A stretch of 24,579 nucleotides of DNA from Glomus cerebriforme (GCA_003550305.1 QKYT01000039.1:141999-166577); one strand, 5' to 3'. Shown: positions 9,386 to 19,675, numbered from the stretch's first letter. A program made the numbers and translations. Notes: a model not told the origin generated them from the letters alone.

Positions 9386-10675
9386 TAAATTTTGTAAAGA
9401 GAATAATCTTTATTTTTTTGAATTCTTTTTCAACACTATTCTTAAATCTTTGACATTTTTTTTCCTAATATTGAATTCGCTAGTAATTTTATTTTAGCTT
9501 AAATTTGCAATCAGAAGATATTAAACAATTTATGGGTGTTTCATAAATACAACTCTTATTTTACTAAATGTATTTAAAAAATTTCAAGAAATTTTTAAAT
9601 TCTTTGATTTATTACAATTGACTACAACGAAATTTATGTACTTATTAAATTTATCCAAATATTAACATATTTACTATAAATTCTTGAAAACTCCACATTA
9701 CCAAAAAAAATATGCATACATCAATTTTTTTTATAGAAATAAAGTTCTTAACATTTATTCTCTAAGTTTAATGATATGTTTAGATACTTTCATATTATTA
9801 AACTGTTTAATTTTTGTAACAAAAAAAAAATATAAACATCATAGGATATAGTCCCTAAAATACAAGTTAATCCAAATTATTAATAATATTTGTTCAAATA
9901 AAAGAAACCTGAAATTGAATTATCTAACTGTACTTAAGAATGAAAATTAAAAGTCTCTAATAATAATGTTACAAATTGTTTTTTTTTTTACAAGTATGAT
10001 ATTTTATATATAGTATCAATTAATAAAATATTAAAAATTTTCTTCTATTACATATGTTCGATATGAAATATTCTTAAAAAAGAAATTTAAATGTTCTTTA
10101 AGATACATAAATTAAAAAATTCTTAAAAGTTGAAGAATTTATGTTTTTTATAAAAAAAAATTAGAAATTGGCCAGTTTCATGCGTACAAAATGATTTACT
10201 TTACTAATAACTTTCTTTTAATGTAATTTTTTTAAAAAATAATTATTAAATTTTATAAATTTTTAACTATTAAATTAAGTATCACTAAATGTCACTGAGA
10301 TAACCAGCATTAGGATGGAATTTCAGACCAAGAATTGATATATGTACCCAAATTTTTACTTGGTGTCATTTAACAATTTTCAATTAAAAATAACACTTTT
10401 TTTTATTTATTGATTTATTTATTTATTACACTAAAAGGATACTTATTATTTCTACTGATAACAAAATATTTTAAAAATAATTTCATAAATTTTTCTACGC
10501 CAAATAATAATAATTATTTTCCCATCCCCTAATTTCTTTATAGATAAATTTTCGATTGTNAAATCAGAAATAAATAATTTACAGTCCAATTATTGCACCG
10601 TAGATACCTAAATTAAAAGAATAAACAATAACATGAGTATAAAAGGTTAACTATAAATAGTCACTTCCCCAACAG
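9386..10675. other. AT-rich stretch, no gene seen
   Basis: No protein-like frame or RNA gene was recognised on either strand. One ambiguous base sits at 10560. The part next to 9386 might hold the unrecognisable 5' part of the hAT relic. The last bases before 10676 form a pyrimidine-rich tract ending in CAG, used by the next exon. Confidence 0.5.
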
Positions 10676-10802
10676 GTTTGCTAGAAACCGATCATTATAT
10701 TCCGAAAGAATATAAAGCATTGACACCAGTCCACGCTTCTCTGGGACCACCAATAACATATTATCCACCGCTTTTCCAGAAAATCATGTTAACTGAAATA
10801 AC
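10676..10802 (+). CDS. Partial exon of an unidentified gene, cut by the assembly gap
   Basis: The sequence TCCCCAACAG ending at 10675 is a good 3' splice site. The exon then reads on in one frame with LLETDHYIPKEYKALTPVHA and GPPITYYPPLFQKIMLTEIT until the N run begins at 10803. Its composition (Pro, His, Gly, Thr) is unlike chance AT-rich frames, and its GC content is above its surroundings. No Met start is expected since this is an internal exon. I do not recognise the family. The 3' part lies inside the gap, and no matching continuation was seen after it. Confidence 0.5.
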
Positions 10803-11237
10803 NNNNNNNNNNNNNNNNNNNNNNNNNNNNNNNNNNNNNNNNNNNNNNNNNNNNNNNNNNNNNNNNNNNNNNNNNNNNNNNNNNNNNNNNNNNNNNNNNN
10901 NNNNNNNNNNNNNNNNNNNNNNNNNNNNNNNNNNNNNNNNNNNNNNNNNNNNNNNNNNNNNNNNNNNNNNNNNNNNNNNNNNNNNNNNNNNNNNNNNNNN
11001 NNNNNNNNNNNNNNNNNNNNNNNNNNNNNNNNNNNNNNNNNNNNNNNNNNNNNNNNNNNNNNNNNNNNNNNNNNNNNNNNNNNNNNNNNNNNNNNNNNNN
11101 NNNNNNNNNNNNNNNNNNNNNNNNNNNNNNNNNNNNNNNNNNNNNNNNNNNNNNNNNNNNNNNNNNNNNNNNNNNNNNNNNNNNNNNNNNNNNNNNNNNN
11201 NNNNNNNNNNNNNNNNNNNNNNNNNNNNNNNNNNNNN
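10803..11237. other. Assembly gap (435 N)
   Basis: A continuous run of N interrupts the exon starting at 10676. Open frames across it are meaningless. Confidence 0.99.
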
Positions 11238-12050
11238 TATTTGAGTCACTATTAATTTGGTTATGCCATATTTAATTTCCGGGTTATGATTATAGTTTAA
11301 ATTACTATTGCGCCAATCATTTGTGTTTGTGATTAAAATAGATTTAATAACTACAATATTTTATGTACAATAAATATTTTATTAATTTGCTTATTAATTT
11401 GCTTATTGGATGATGAAATTATCTTGATGTTGATTCAATTAGTTACAGATTTTGAATATTAGGAAGAAATAATGAATCATTAACAAACTATAGAAACTTT
11501 TCATGTGTACAAATTGCATGATCGGAATTTTGTGTGATAAATAATTTATTATCGTATTGTTAAAATATACAAACATCAAATCAGAAGAATTAATAAAAAG
11601 AAAAATCTTGTTAGTGTTCAAAATGTTAATGTTCAAGAGTGTCATTGAGACAAAAGCATCTGCCACATGTATATCCACAAAGCAATATGAAAGGATTAAA
11701 ATTAGTAATTGATACGTACTAGTTTAATAAAATAATTTGGATATTTTTCAACAACGTTAATTTTAAATAGAAAACACGTTAAAAAACGCATACAGTTACA
11801 GTTATAAATTTAATAATTATTAATATAATTTAAAATTAAAGTTAAATAATACTTTTTTAGAGAAGAATTTAGTTAAAATTTATAAAAAATAATGAAAAGC
11901 AACATAAATAAAAGCTTTTTCAAAAAAAAATATAGTTTAAAAATTTACTTGCAAAACTTATTAACTTCCATCTTCCAAAAATAGAAGCCGAGCCTAGCTT
12001 ATAAAATAAAAATATCCAATGAAATCCTTTCTAATGAAAAAAGCAAAAGA
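11238..12050. other. AT-rich stretch, no supported gene
   Basis: A minus-strand open run at 11439-11678 is hydrophobic and Asn/Ile/Phe-rich without any motif, so I do not annotate it. No RNA gene was recognised. Short GAAAC-type words begin to appear towards 12050, where the hairpin repeat starts. Confidence 0.5.
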
Positions 12051-12600
12051 GAAACTAAGTTTCAAAGGTACCTATGAAACTAGTTGCAATTAATGAAACT
12101 TACTGTTTCGGTGTTTCCAATGTCCAAAATCTGAAACCAACATAAGCTAAAAATGAACGTTTTTAATAAAATAAAAAATAAAAAAAACTAAGTTTTGCAA
12201 AACAAAAAAGAGAGAAACGTTAGTAAACGTTTCTAATGAAAAAAAAAAAGAAGTTTCACAACAAATGTTGCGAAACATACCCATTTCGTTACCCAAACTC
12301 GAAATCTATAAAAAAAAATAAAGAAACGTTAATATGCGTTTCTAATTAAAAAAAAAATAGTTTCGCGATAAATGTCGCGAAACTTACCATTTCATAACCC
12401 TAACCCGAAATCCATAAAAAAAAAGATTAAAAAAACGTTAATAAACGTTCTAATTAAAAATTAATGCGAAAAAAAAGTTGTTTCGCGAAACTCATATATT
12501 ATATCGAGCCCGAACCTATAAAAAAATAAAGAAACGTTAATATGTTGCGAAACTTACCTACTTAGTTGCGCTGAACCAAAACCTATAAAAAAATTACTAT
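12051..12600. repeat. Tandem repeat (about 100-109 bp units) of paired hairpins
   Basis: The clearest units start at 12214, 12323, 12432 and 12531. Each unit has a GAAACGTT-type hairpin, an A-rich spacer, a GTTTCGCGA-type hairpin, then TTACC(C)ATTTC and a CCCGAAATC(C/T)ATAAAA block. In unit 1 the first hairpin has 8-bp arms (12214-12221 with 12226-12233) and the second has 10-bp arms with one mismatch (12253-12262 with 12267-12276). In unit 2 the second hairpin (12360-12383) has 9-bp arms. In unit 3 it is a 12-base perfect palindrome (12480-12491). Unit 4 has lost most of it. Degenerate relatives extend left to a GAAACT/AGTTTC hairpin at 12051-12063. There is no coding content. Confidence 0.8.
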
Positions 12601-12849
12601 GATTCGCAATACTATTCCCAAAACCGTAGCCTAAAAAACTATTAAAAAAAGTTCAATAAATATTGACTTTTTGAGCTACTTATTAGAATCAAATTATAAA
12701 TTCATATTTTATCTAATAGAAATAGGTTAGTAATTACTTCGTTCGAATAAAGGTATTAAAAAAAATTTTTTGGTTAAAAAAGTTTGCCAAAATTAAAATT
12801 TGAAAATTCAGCCAACTTTAAGACATCACATATTATGTCGATCAGTTAT

Positions 12850-12923
12850 AATATCCATCCCGGGTAGAAAGTTTTGATCCAGGGTAGATGAGCAAAAATC
12901 CCCGGATGACCCGGGATTTTTGC
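12850..12923. repeat. GC-rich patch with an 11-bp stem hairpin
   Basis: GCAAAAATCCC at 12892-12902 pairs perfectly with GGGATTTTTGC at 12913-12923 across a 10-base loop. Just upstream are two related words, CCCGGGTAGA and CCAGGGTAGATG. The patch is much richer in G and C than its surroundings and directly precedes the second TGAC/GTCA-rich repeat, so both may be parts of one element. Confidence 0.6.
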
Positions 12924-12944
12924 GCTTCATAGGTTTGAATGTGT

Positions 12945-13015
12945 GTTGGCACATGACCGGATGTGACCTAATGACTTGATAACTAAGTCATGAGTCATTT
13001 AGTCATTTTAGCTAA
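12945..13015. repeat. TGAC/GTCA-rich dispersed repeat, copy 2
   Basis: The order of words TTGG, CACATGACC, TGTGACCTAATGACTT and repeated AGTCAT/GTCATTT matches the copy at 8145-8200, with an insertion of about 10 bases. The alternating TGAC and GTCA give several short inverted repeats. Confidence 0.5.
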
Positions 13016-13114
13016 AAGGATTTACGTGACAACAATTATGTAATGATCACTGAACATATATAATTTATAATTTTCAAACGACAAACTAAAATTTTAAATA
13101 ATTCTTTTGGACCA

Positions 13115-13195
13115 ATGTCATTTAATAATGATGTACAAAGAAATACTTTGTCAACTTCTCTAAATATTGGATTGTCTAACAGATCATTTCGATAA
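13115..13195 (+). CDS. Possible first exon of a small gene (weak)
   Basis: ATG at 13115 opens 26 codons, MSFNNDVQRNTLSTSLNIGL and six more, ending at TAA 13193. Shifting by one base gives DNFNNV up to a GTGAGT donor at about 13209. The composition is Ser/Asn-rich. It could be an N-terminal exon with a one-base frameshift, or chance. I do not recognise it. Confidence 0.2.
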   Translation: MSFNNDVQRNTLSTSLNIGLSNRSFR

Positions 13196-13914
13196 CTTTA
13201 ATAATGTTGTGAGTAAATTTTTGGGCTTTTTTTTTTCGTCCAAAACATGCGAAAAATGAAATGTGTAATTAAAATCTCATAATTATTTGCAATTAATTAT
13301 ATAATTAAAAGAATACATTTTTTAAAAATATCGAAAATATCAATGTATTTTCTATTTAATCCGATTATTATTAATGAATAGAAATTAATCAGATTGTTAT
13401 AATTATAAAATAGTATACCGCGCGACATCAAATTACGTTAGTTAAAAAAAAAAATTATTGAAACAGTTATAAAATTTTTTAATATTAACGAAATCACATG
13501 ATTATATGAGGATTAATTAAATTCTTCAGAATCAAAAATTTGATCCGACGAGACCGTCTGAGATAAAATAAAAATAAATATAAATATCAAAAATTTGATT
13601 ACCTGATGTGAATATTCCCAATATGAACCCGGAGAAAAATCTACTTAAATACACAAGTGTTAAGGATTTATTCTAAATAAAAAAAAAANAAAATCCGCTC
13701 AAAAAAAAAAAAGAACACGTAAAAAAATATATAAAAAATGCGCCAAATATCGTCGTTAAATTTGATCATTAACAACTTTGGTAAAATTAATAGTATATTC
13801 GATACCATTTGATAGAGTATAATATTTGTAATACTTTATTAAATTGATTAAGGAAAAGAATTTCTTGACCAGTTACATAACGCTCCAAAAAAATATATGC
13901 AGTATATTAAGCAC

Positions 13915-14354
13915 TTAAGGAAATCTCTGTAATGAAAAGATGGTCAAAAAAAAAAAGTAAATAAAGAAAGAAAGAAAAAAAGAATACTTACATATTTATT
14001 AACCTCTTTAAGTTTTTCGAATCTCTCGTATTCATTATCCGTCATCCATGGCGGTTTAACTTGTATATCACATTCGCCATCCAAATGGTCAGGCATCCAG
14101 CAACGGAAGCAAAGATTTCGGTAATTTTTTGGAATGTATTTACAATTTTTGTACCAGTGCTCTATACCAAAACAAAAATGACAACGTTCATTAATAGTTT
14201 GCGAAGTGTTGCTATGAGAATTACAATCAATATGAGATAAGGAATTAATAGTAGTTTGATGGACATTAAAAGTAACGTGAATGGCTTTAACAATTGCTGA
14301 TAAAGTTGATTCAGTAATTTCAAGCAATATTTCTTCGCGTGTTTGATTCGACAT
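13915..14354 (-). CDS. Small protein with two CCHC zinc knuckles
   Basis: I start the gene at ATG 14354 (MSNQTREEILLEITES) rather than the first Met of the open run at 14456. The 34 codons before it are Phe/Ile/Lys-rich like untranslated AT DNA. The main exon is 13992-14354 (121 codons) and ends at a GTAAGT donor. With an AG acceptor after 13927, a short last exon (13915-13926) adds RFP and TAA, giving about 124 residues. Two perfect CX2CX4HX4C knuckles lie next to each other around residues 58-95: CHFCFGIEHWYKNC and CFRCWMPDHLDGEC. Such knuckles usually bind single-stranded RNA or DNA and occur in Gag-like and RNA-processing proteins. No protease, reverse transcriptase or integrase is nearby, so a retrotransposon Gag is unsupported. 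The short last exon is the weakest part of the model. Confidence 0.6.
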
Positions 14355-14456
14355 TTTTATTTGAATATTGAAAGAAAAAATAAGATTCGAGAGGAAAAAA
14401 AAACATATTTTTTTTTCTTTATATTGTGTTAATCTTAAAATATGAAAAATTACCAT

Positions 14457-15268
14457 TCCAGGAAGCAGTTAAAGATCGATCCATGTGTAAATTTTTAATA
14501 AGGGAAAATTTATCAAGTTTAAGCTTTTATAGGAAAAAAAAATTACACGAAAAATATTACACGATATTATTTACTTAATATAGTAGGGAAAACTACTCCC
14601 TAATCGCTAAATCAACTTGATTAAATTTGGAAGACTTACAAGGGATTATCCCTGTAAAAAACGTCTGAGGACGTAAAACTTTGTTTTATAAATATAATTT
14701 TTTTTACAATAAAAATTTATGATATACCATGATCTCTGGTAAATATGATCACCATAATATTAGTAAACCACCATATTGTATTTTAACAGAATGATTTAAA
14801 AAACTACATTTGTTTAGAACATTATCAGTGCAATTTCTTTTGAAGAGATGACAAGTTATTGAGAATAAATAATAAGTGCTTCTCATACACAAACTCAGCG
14901 ACTAAACGATGAAATAGAAAATCGTAAAGGTAAGATCGTGTACAACTACAGTCTATAGTACGCCTAATTTTGGTGTATGTATGTTATTTCTTAATTATTT
15001 TTTATCCTGGTTTCTTTTTATTTTATAGGTTCGTAAAATACTAATTTCTGGACTTAAAAAAAAAATTAGCGCCATATTTAATCTAAACTTTTCATGGCGC
15101 TGAAATAGAAAAATTTTATGCATCATGAATTCATAAATTAATATATATTGTGCGGTCAAAAAAATGTATAATAATCTAAATTAAAACCACAGTTATACAT
15201 ACCTATTACAGAATTTAAGATATCATGCTTAAAGATAACAATCCTTTCTAAAATGTAAGCCACTTTAT
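14457..15268. other. Intergenic stretch, no supported gene
   Basis: A small hairpin lies around 14636-14658, with arms TTACA(A)GGGA and TCCCTGTAA and a one-base bulge. A coding-like scrap on the plus strand near 14878-14931 (SASHTQTQRLNDEIENRK) runs into a GTAAGA donor-like site. Neither could be extended into a gene. Confidence 0.4.
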
Positions 15269-15367
15269 TCATAAATCATAACCTACTTCATAAATTTCAC
15301 CTAATTTACATAATGCTACTTTATTATCATGCTCTTTTAATTCTTGATACAAACTTTGACCGACCAT
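15269..15367 (-). pseudogene. Orphan Sel1-like repeat fragment
   Basis: ATG at 15367 opens 32 codons, ending KVALCKLGEIYEVGYDL and TGA. ALxxLGxIYExGY is the first-helix signature of a Sel1-like repeat. The preceding QSLYQELKEHDNK could be the end of a previous repeat or linker. It is on the same strand as the two BTB-BACK-Sel1 copies to its right but is not a close copy of their repeats. It is too short to be a functional solenoid and is probably a relic. Confidence 0.4.
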
Positions 15368-15400
15368 TTTTTTGACATCATGTATCCAGGGTAAGGGGTT

Positions 15401-15461
15401 AAGTGATCGGTTAAGCGATCGGTCAAAGCGGTCGGTCAAACGGTCGTCAAGACGGTCGATC
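15401..15461. repeat. Degenerate 11-13-bp tandem repeat, GATCGGTC-like
   Basis: Five units follow one another: 15401-15412, 15413-15424, 15425-15437, 15438-15448 and 15449-15461. The consensus is about AAGCGATCGGTC. A partial unit precedes them at 15393. The block is strikingly GC-rich for this window and contains several CpG dinucleotides. Partial self-complementarity of GATC/GACC words is visible. No known element was recognised. Confidence 0.65.
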
Positions 15462-15988
15462 AGTTAAAGGTTCATAACAACCGTAACCGACGTTGCTATC
15501 CCTATTTCTGATGACAAATTTATTGGACAATCGTATACTACAACAACAATTAATAATACAAATTAAGTTCGTGTTATTTATTTTATGTGAATATTTTCTC
15601 TTATTGTTACATTTATTAAAATAAAAGGATCAGAAGAAATTGTTACAAAGTACAGTATAGGAATGTTTTGCCATTTTTTTGTAAAAAAAATATATATATA
15701 TATATATTGAAAAATTGGATTGAACAATGATATAATTATCCTATTATAATTTAAAACTCAGAATTCTATCATGATTGGATAATCTCTTGATTATTTTTTT
15801 TTTTTTGACCTCATGTGATCCATTCATGTATTAAATGTTAAAATAAAAATATACTTTATAAATGGGCCGCTAATAATAATAAAATAAATGATATTAATTT
15901 ATAATCGAGGTAAAAAAAAAAAAAAAAAGAAAAGAAAAAAACATTTAGCATCATTTATAATCCCATATACAAATACCCTCTATTATAT
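15462..15988. other. AT-rich stretch, no gene seen
   Basis: Contains a TA dinucleotide run near 15691-15706 and an A run near 15913-15928. No coding frame or RNA gene was recognised. Confidence 0.5.
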
Positions 15989-16027
15989 AAATTCCTAATT
16001 CATAACATATATCTATGTTATAATTAC

Positions 16028-17616
16028 TTATTTATTTTTATTTTCTGCCGCTTTTTGGAACCAATAAGCAGCTCTTTCTGAATTTTTTTCAGTTCCTCCA
16101 GCATTTATATATAGAGATGCTAAACTATTTTGTGCATTACTATGCCCTTTTTTAGAAGCAACTTTATATAATTCAAAAGCTTTTGCTTTATTAATTTTAG
16201 TTCTAATTCCATTTTCATAGCAATGTCCAAGTTGAAATTGAGCATCTAAATATCCTTGATCAGCTGATTTTTTATAATATTCAAATGCCTTCACTTTATT
16301 TTTTTTAACTCCTCTTCCGTATTCATAACAACAACCTAAATTATATTTTGCTAAATCATTTCCATTTTCTGCTGCCTTTTGTAACCAATAAATAGCTTTT
16401 TCTGAATTTTTTTCAGTTCCTTCACCATCTGCATATAAATATCCCAAACTATTTTGTGCATCATTATGTCCTCTTTCAGCAGCGATTTTATATAATTCAA
16501 ATGCTTTTGTTTTATTGATTTCAATGCAAATTCCACCAGAATAACAACAACCTAATTGAAATTGGGCATTTAAATGTCCTTGATCAGCTGATTTTTTATA
16601 ATATTCAAATGCTTTTACTTCATCCTTTTCAACTCCTTTTCCATATCTATAATACTGCCCCAAATTATATTGTGCTACAAATTTCCAGAATTACAATTAT
16701 GATCTAAAAAATATTTAAATAAATTGTCATATATCTCTTCGGGTATAATCTTCTTAAATGGATATACTTTATTTAAAAATTCTTTAGAAGTAAATTTAGT
16801 AAATTTAATGAAAGGAATACAATTCTGTAAAGTATTCTTCAAAATATTAAAATCTTCATTTGAATAATTTGAAGAATCTGAAGAAAGTTCAGGATTTTGA
16901 GCAAGTCCCCATTCAAGTACATGTTCCCAAACTTGAATTTCACTAATTTGAAGATTATTATTTTGAATAAGTGAGATTAAAAGATTTTCAGGAATTAAAG
17001 AAAAATTTAATGAATTAAATATTTTATTTGGGTTTTTGAAATTAAATCTGTACAATATTTTTGAAGTTTCAAGAAAGAATTATTTTTGAAGCATGTTTGG
17101 TATATTAAATTAAAATTTTGTTCAATCCAATTTGTTTTATTTTCAATCAAAAATGATTCTAAATAAGGGATTAATTCCTGAAGACCGAGTTCATTAGCAG
17201 TAACCAAGATTTTAATGATATCTGAAATATCATATTCTTCTAAAGAAAGTCTTCCTCCATAAATATATCTAAAACAAAATAAATTGTTTGCTTAAATTTA
17301 ATGCATAAAGAAAAAAATAGTTTTTTTATAAATTATATAATTTTTAAATTCTTTCTTACCTTAAGACTATTTGAAAACTTTCAGGTAAAATATTTGGTAA
17401 CTTAATATTCGTTAAAGTTTCATCATTCTTCTTTTTATTGGTTGACAAAATTCTTCGCAAAAAAGGAGAGCGATAGTTTAAGATAACCATATGAGCACGA
17501 AATATTTTTACATAAGGGTCATTACCAACTTCAATTGTAACATCATAATATTCATCATCATTTAAAATTTCAAGTAAATTTTGTGATAATTTTGTTAAAA
17601 GTTTATCGTCAACCAT
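16028..17616 (-). pseudogene. BTB-BACK-Sel1 protein gene, frameshifted copy
   Basis: Exon 1 (17360-17616) encodes the N-terminal part of a BTB/POZ domain, including YYDVTIEVGNDPYVKIFRAH. The intron (17269-17359, 91 bp) is in the same place and phase as in the right copy. Exon 2 resumes with RYIYGGRLSLEEYDISD. It then loses one base near 17035 relative to the right copy, so the BACK region (for example VWEHVLEWGLAQNPELSSD) is in another frame. A 25-base deletion near 16676 shifts the frame again before the Sel1 region. From about 16663 to the TAA at 16028 six Sel1-like repeats run in one frame, ordered a-b-c-a-b-c. Three long open runs in three frames explain the whole gene. Both lesions are judged against the neighbouring copy. 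As it stands it encodes only a truncated BTB part. Confidence 0.85.
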
Positions 17617-17764
17617 TGTAATAATAAAAGTGAAGAATTCCTAAAGGATTAGTTTGTTTAAAATGTTTAATGATTTATAATAATGAATCGGAATCGGAAA
17701 TCTATTGTTGTAGATCGTGATAAATCTGGTTAGTAATAATTAAATCCTGGATGATTTTAGAAGT

Positions 17765-17770
17765 CACGTG
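17765..17770. promoter_or_regulatory. CACGTG motif upstream of the left BTB copy
   Basis: The palindromic E-box-type hexamer lies 149 bases upstream of the ATG and sits at the same distance in the right copy. An 8-bp inverted repeat (CTTGTGAA with TTCACAAG, 17850-17857 with 17871-17878) further upstream is also shared. Conservation may simply reflect recent duplication, so regulatory function is a guess. Confidence 0.3.
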
Positions 17771-17911
17771 ATAACAATCAATTCAACGTCAACTATAATA
17801 TGAAAAAAATAATAACAAATATTATTCTTGAGTTCAGGATTTTAAATGGCTTGTGAAGAATACACACACTTTCACAAGTTTATAATAAGTAATAATTTTT
17901 ACATTCTATAA

Positions 17912-18405
17912 TGAATTTTCAATAATTAACCTTTTCAAAAAGTTTTTCCTCATATTATTGCAATACTAATGAAGGCCATGAACTTTATTTTGATAAATGA
18001 TTTGGAATTTACATCATTTACAAAATAAAAAGTCCTAAAATTATATTACTGATGAAATACAAATGTCCTAAATTATGCTACTAATGAATAATAATTTTGG
18101 ATTGAGTCTTATTATTCTTATCATTTTATTTATGGACTGCCGATAATGTGATTCGTTCAGTATTTCAAAATATTTTTTATCTTTAGTAATATATGATATT
18201 CGGTATATCAAGATTTTTTTTTTATGAAAAAGGTTCAGTAAATCAAGATGTCATTATATCATGTGTTCGTTATATTAGATTTGACTGTAATTTTTTCAAG
18301 TTAAATCATATTTTTTACTTTTTTGAATCTTTTTTTAAAAAAAAATGGAAAAATATAATTGAAAAATTTATTTAAAATGTCTTTGCACTAAAAAATTAAT
18401 AATAA
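17912..18405. other. Spacer between the tandem copies, no gene seen
   Basis: A plus-strand open run at 18193-18375 is rich in Phe, Ile, Lys and Tyr and shows no motif. I treat it as chance. Confidence 0.45.
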
Positions 18406-18588
18406 AATAAATATGTGGCCTCAAGCCATGTAATTTTTACTACAAAATTAAATGTGAGAAGTAATAAGCAGTTTGGCGAATACTTGACAAACTTCTGGAT
18501 CACTCAGGACAAAGCGAAGAATCTCAGCATTACAAATCCAAAAGCTCTAAAAAATCACGTGGCCATAGCGGGTCAAATTAGAAAATGA
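18406..18588 (+). pseudogene. Unrecognised coding-like fragment without a start codon
   Basis: Sixty codons are open from after a TAA to TGA at 18586. The product includes VRSNKQFGEYLTNFWITQDK and NPKALKNHVAIAGQIRK. Its GC content and amino-acid mixture differ sharply from the surroundings. There is no ATG, so it is either an internal exon or a relic of a mobile element. I do not recognise the family. Confidence 0.35.
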
Positions 18589-19376
18589 CTCCGACCTAGG
18601 TTTATCCTTGTCCGTACGCGTGATTTTACCTTAATGTTTATACTTCTATTCCAGGTTTTCCAGGATTTTTGCAAATGTGAATATCAGCCAAATGAAATTT
18701 AACGTCATTCATTGCACTCAGAGTTGTTTCTCGCGGTTACGGTTAGAAAGCATTATAATCAAGTTAACTTTGAAGTTGTATAGGAATTTTACTTTCTTTT
18801 TTGTTTTTCTTTTCTATTTTTCTTTCTTCTATTTATACAGGAGGGCCATGCCTACTCCTTTACTTTTATATAAGCTTAGATACTTTGCGAGCATTCTTTA
18901 AGGGTGTGAGTGGGATCAACTAAAATAACAAACAAGGTGTACAATTTATGTATCACAGTTTAATTTATAGTTAACTCTGCCTGAAAAATAAATAAACATA
19001 AATTTAGCGAAATAAAAAACTTAATTCTGGCCAGCATTAAATTTTGACCGGAATTAACTTATCGACATTTTTTTCACAACTAATATAGCATTTGACTCTT
19101 AATCTATCTAGGTCGAGAAAAGGGCTTAAAGAACTAAAGAACTCAAATAATTTGGAAAACTTTCGATATATATTGTAATTAATCTTGGACACTATATATT
19201 ATATATATTTCTTTTAACTAACTTATTGAAAAAGTATAATTGAAATAAACAAAATATTGATACGTGCAAATAAATTACATTTTATGGTTGGAGCGGAATA
19301 TTTAATATCAACATAATAAACTATAATTTCATATATAACTAAATGCCACAAGCCCCCAATTTATCACTATTTATAA
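18589..19376. other. Spacer, no supported gene; small inverted repeat
   Basis: The plus-strand open run at 18677-18901 has a hydrophobic middle coded by T-rich DNA and may be a decayed continuation of the fragment before it, but no family is evident. TTAATTCTGG at 19021-19030 pairs with CCGGAATTAA at 19048-19057 with one mismatch. TA-rich runs lie near 19190-19210. Confidence 0.4.
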
Positions 19377-19415
19377 CAATTCCTAATTCATAACATATAT
19401 CTTAGTTATGATTGC

Positions 19416-19675
19416 TTATTTATTTTTATTCTCTCTGTTGCTTTTTGGAACCAATAAGCGGCTTTTTCTGAATTTTTTTCAGTTCCTTCACCATTTTTAT
19501 ATAGACGTCCTAAACTATTTTGTGCATCACTATGTCCATTTTCAGCAGCAACTTCATAGTATTCAAATGCTTTTACCTTATTAATCTCGGTTCCAATTCC
19601 TTTAGAATAAGTTGAAATTGAGCATTTAAATGACCTTGATCAGCTGATTTTTTGTAATATTCAAATGCTTTAACA
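19416..19675 (-). pseudogene. Detached Sel1 tail of the right BTB copy
   Basis: Beyond the premature stop the sequence still encodes Sel1-type repeats. [20 protein letters not shown] lies one frame over. Next to 19612, ten bases are missing compared with sister repeats. The original frame then resumes with [18 protein letters not shown] and later [18 protein letters not shown], down to about 19416, where the left copy has its stop. The C-terminal end carries a further two-base change, so the ancestral stop is out of frame. Confidence 0.75.

Larger units (their letters stand above)
15989..17911. repeat. Tandem duplication, left copy
   Basis: This segment is a direct copy of 19377-21555. It starts at ATTCCTAATTCATAACATAT and ends at ACATTCTATAA in both copies. 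It includes the whole BTB-BACK-Sel1 gene and about 295 bases upstream of its ATG. The left copy is about 250 bases shorter, mainly because it has two fewer Sel1 repeat units and a 25-base deletion. The two copies are separated by about 1.5 kb of unrelated DNA. Confidence 0.95.

Noticed and set aside
10678..11249. Long open frames on both strands at the gap.
   Set aside because: They are open only because of the N run. Only the 10676-10802 part has real sequence.
12214..12600. CRISPR-like array of repeats with palindromes.
   Set aside because: The units are about 105 bp, diverge along their length, have no constant repeat/variable spacer pattern, and the setting is eukaryotic.
14355..14456. 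Upstream Met codon extending the zinc-knuckle protein by 34 residues.
   Set aside because: The added part is Phe/Ile/Lys-rich and looks like translated AT-rich leader. The Met at 14354 starts a normal polar N terminus.
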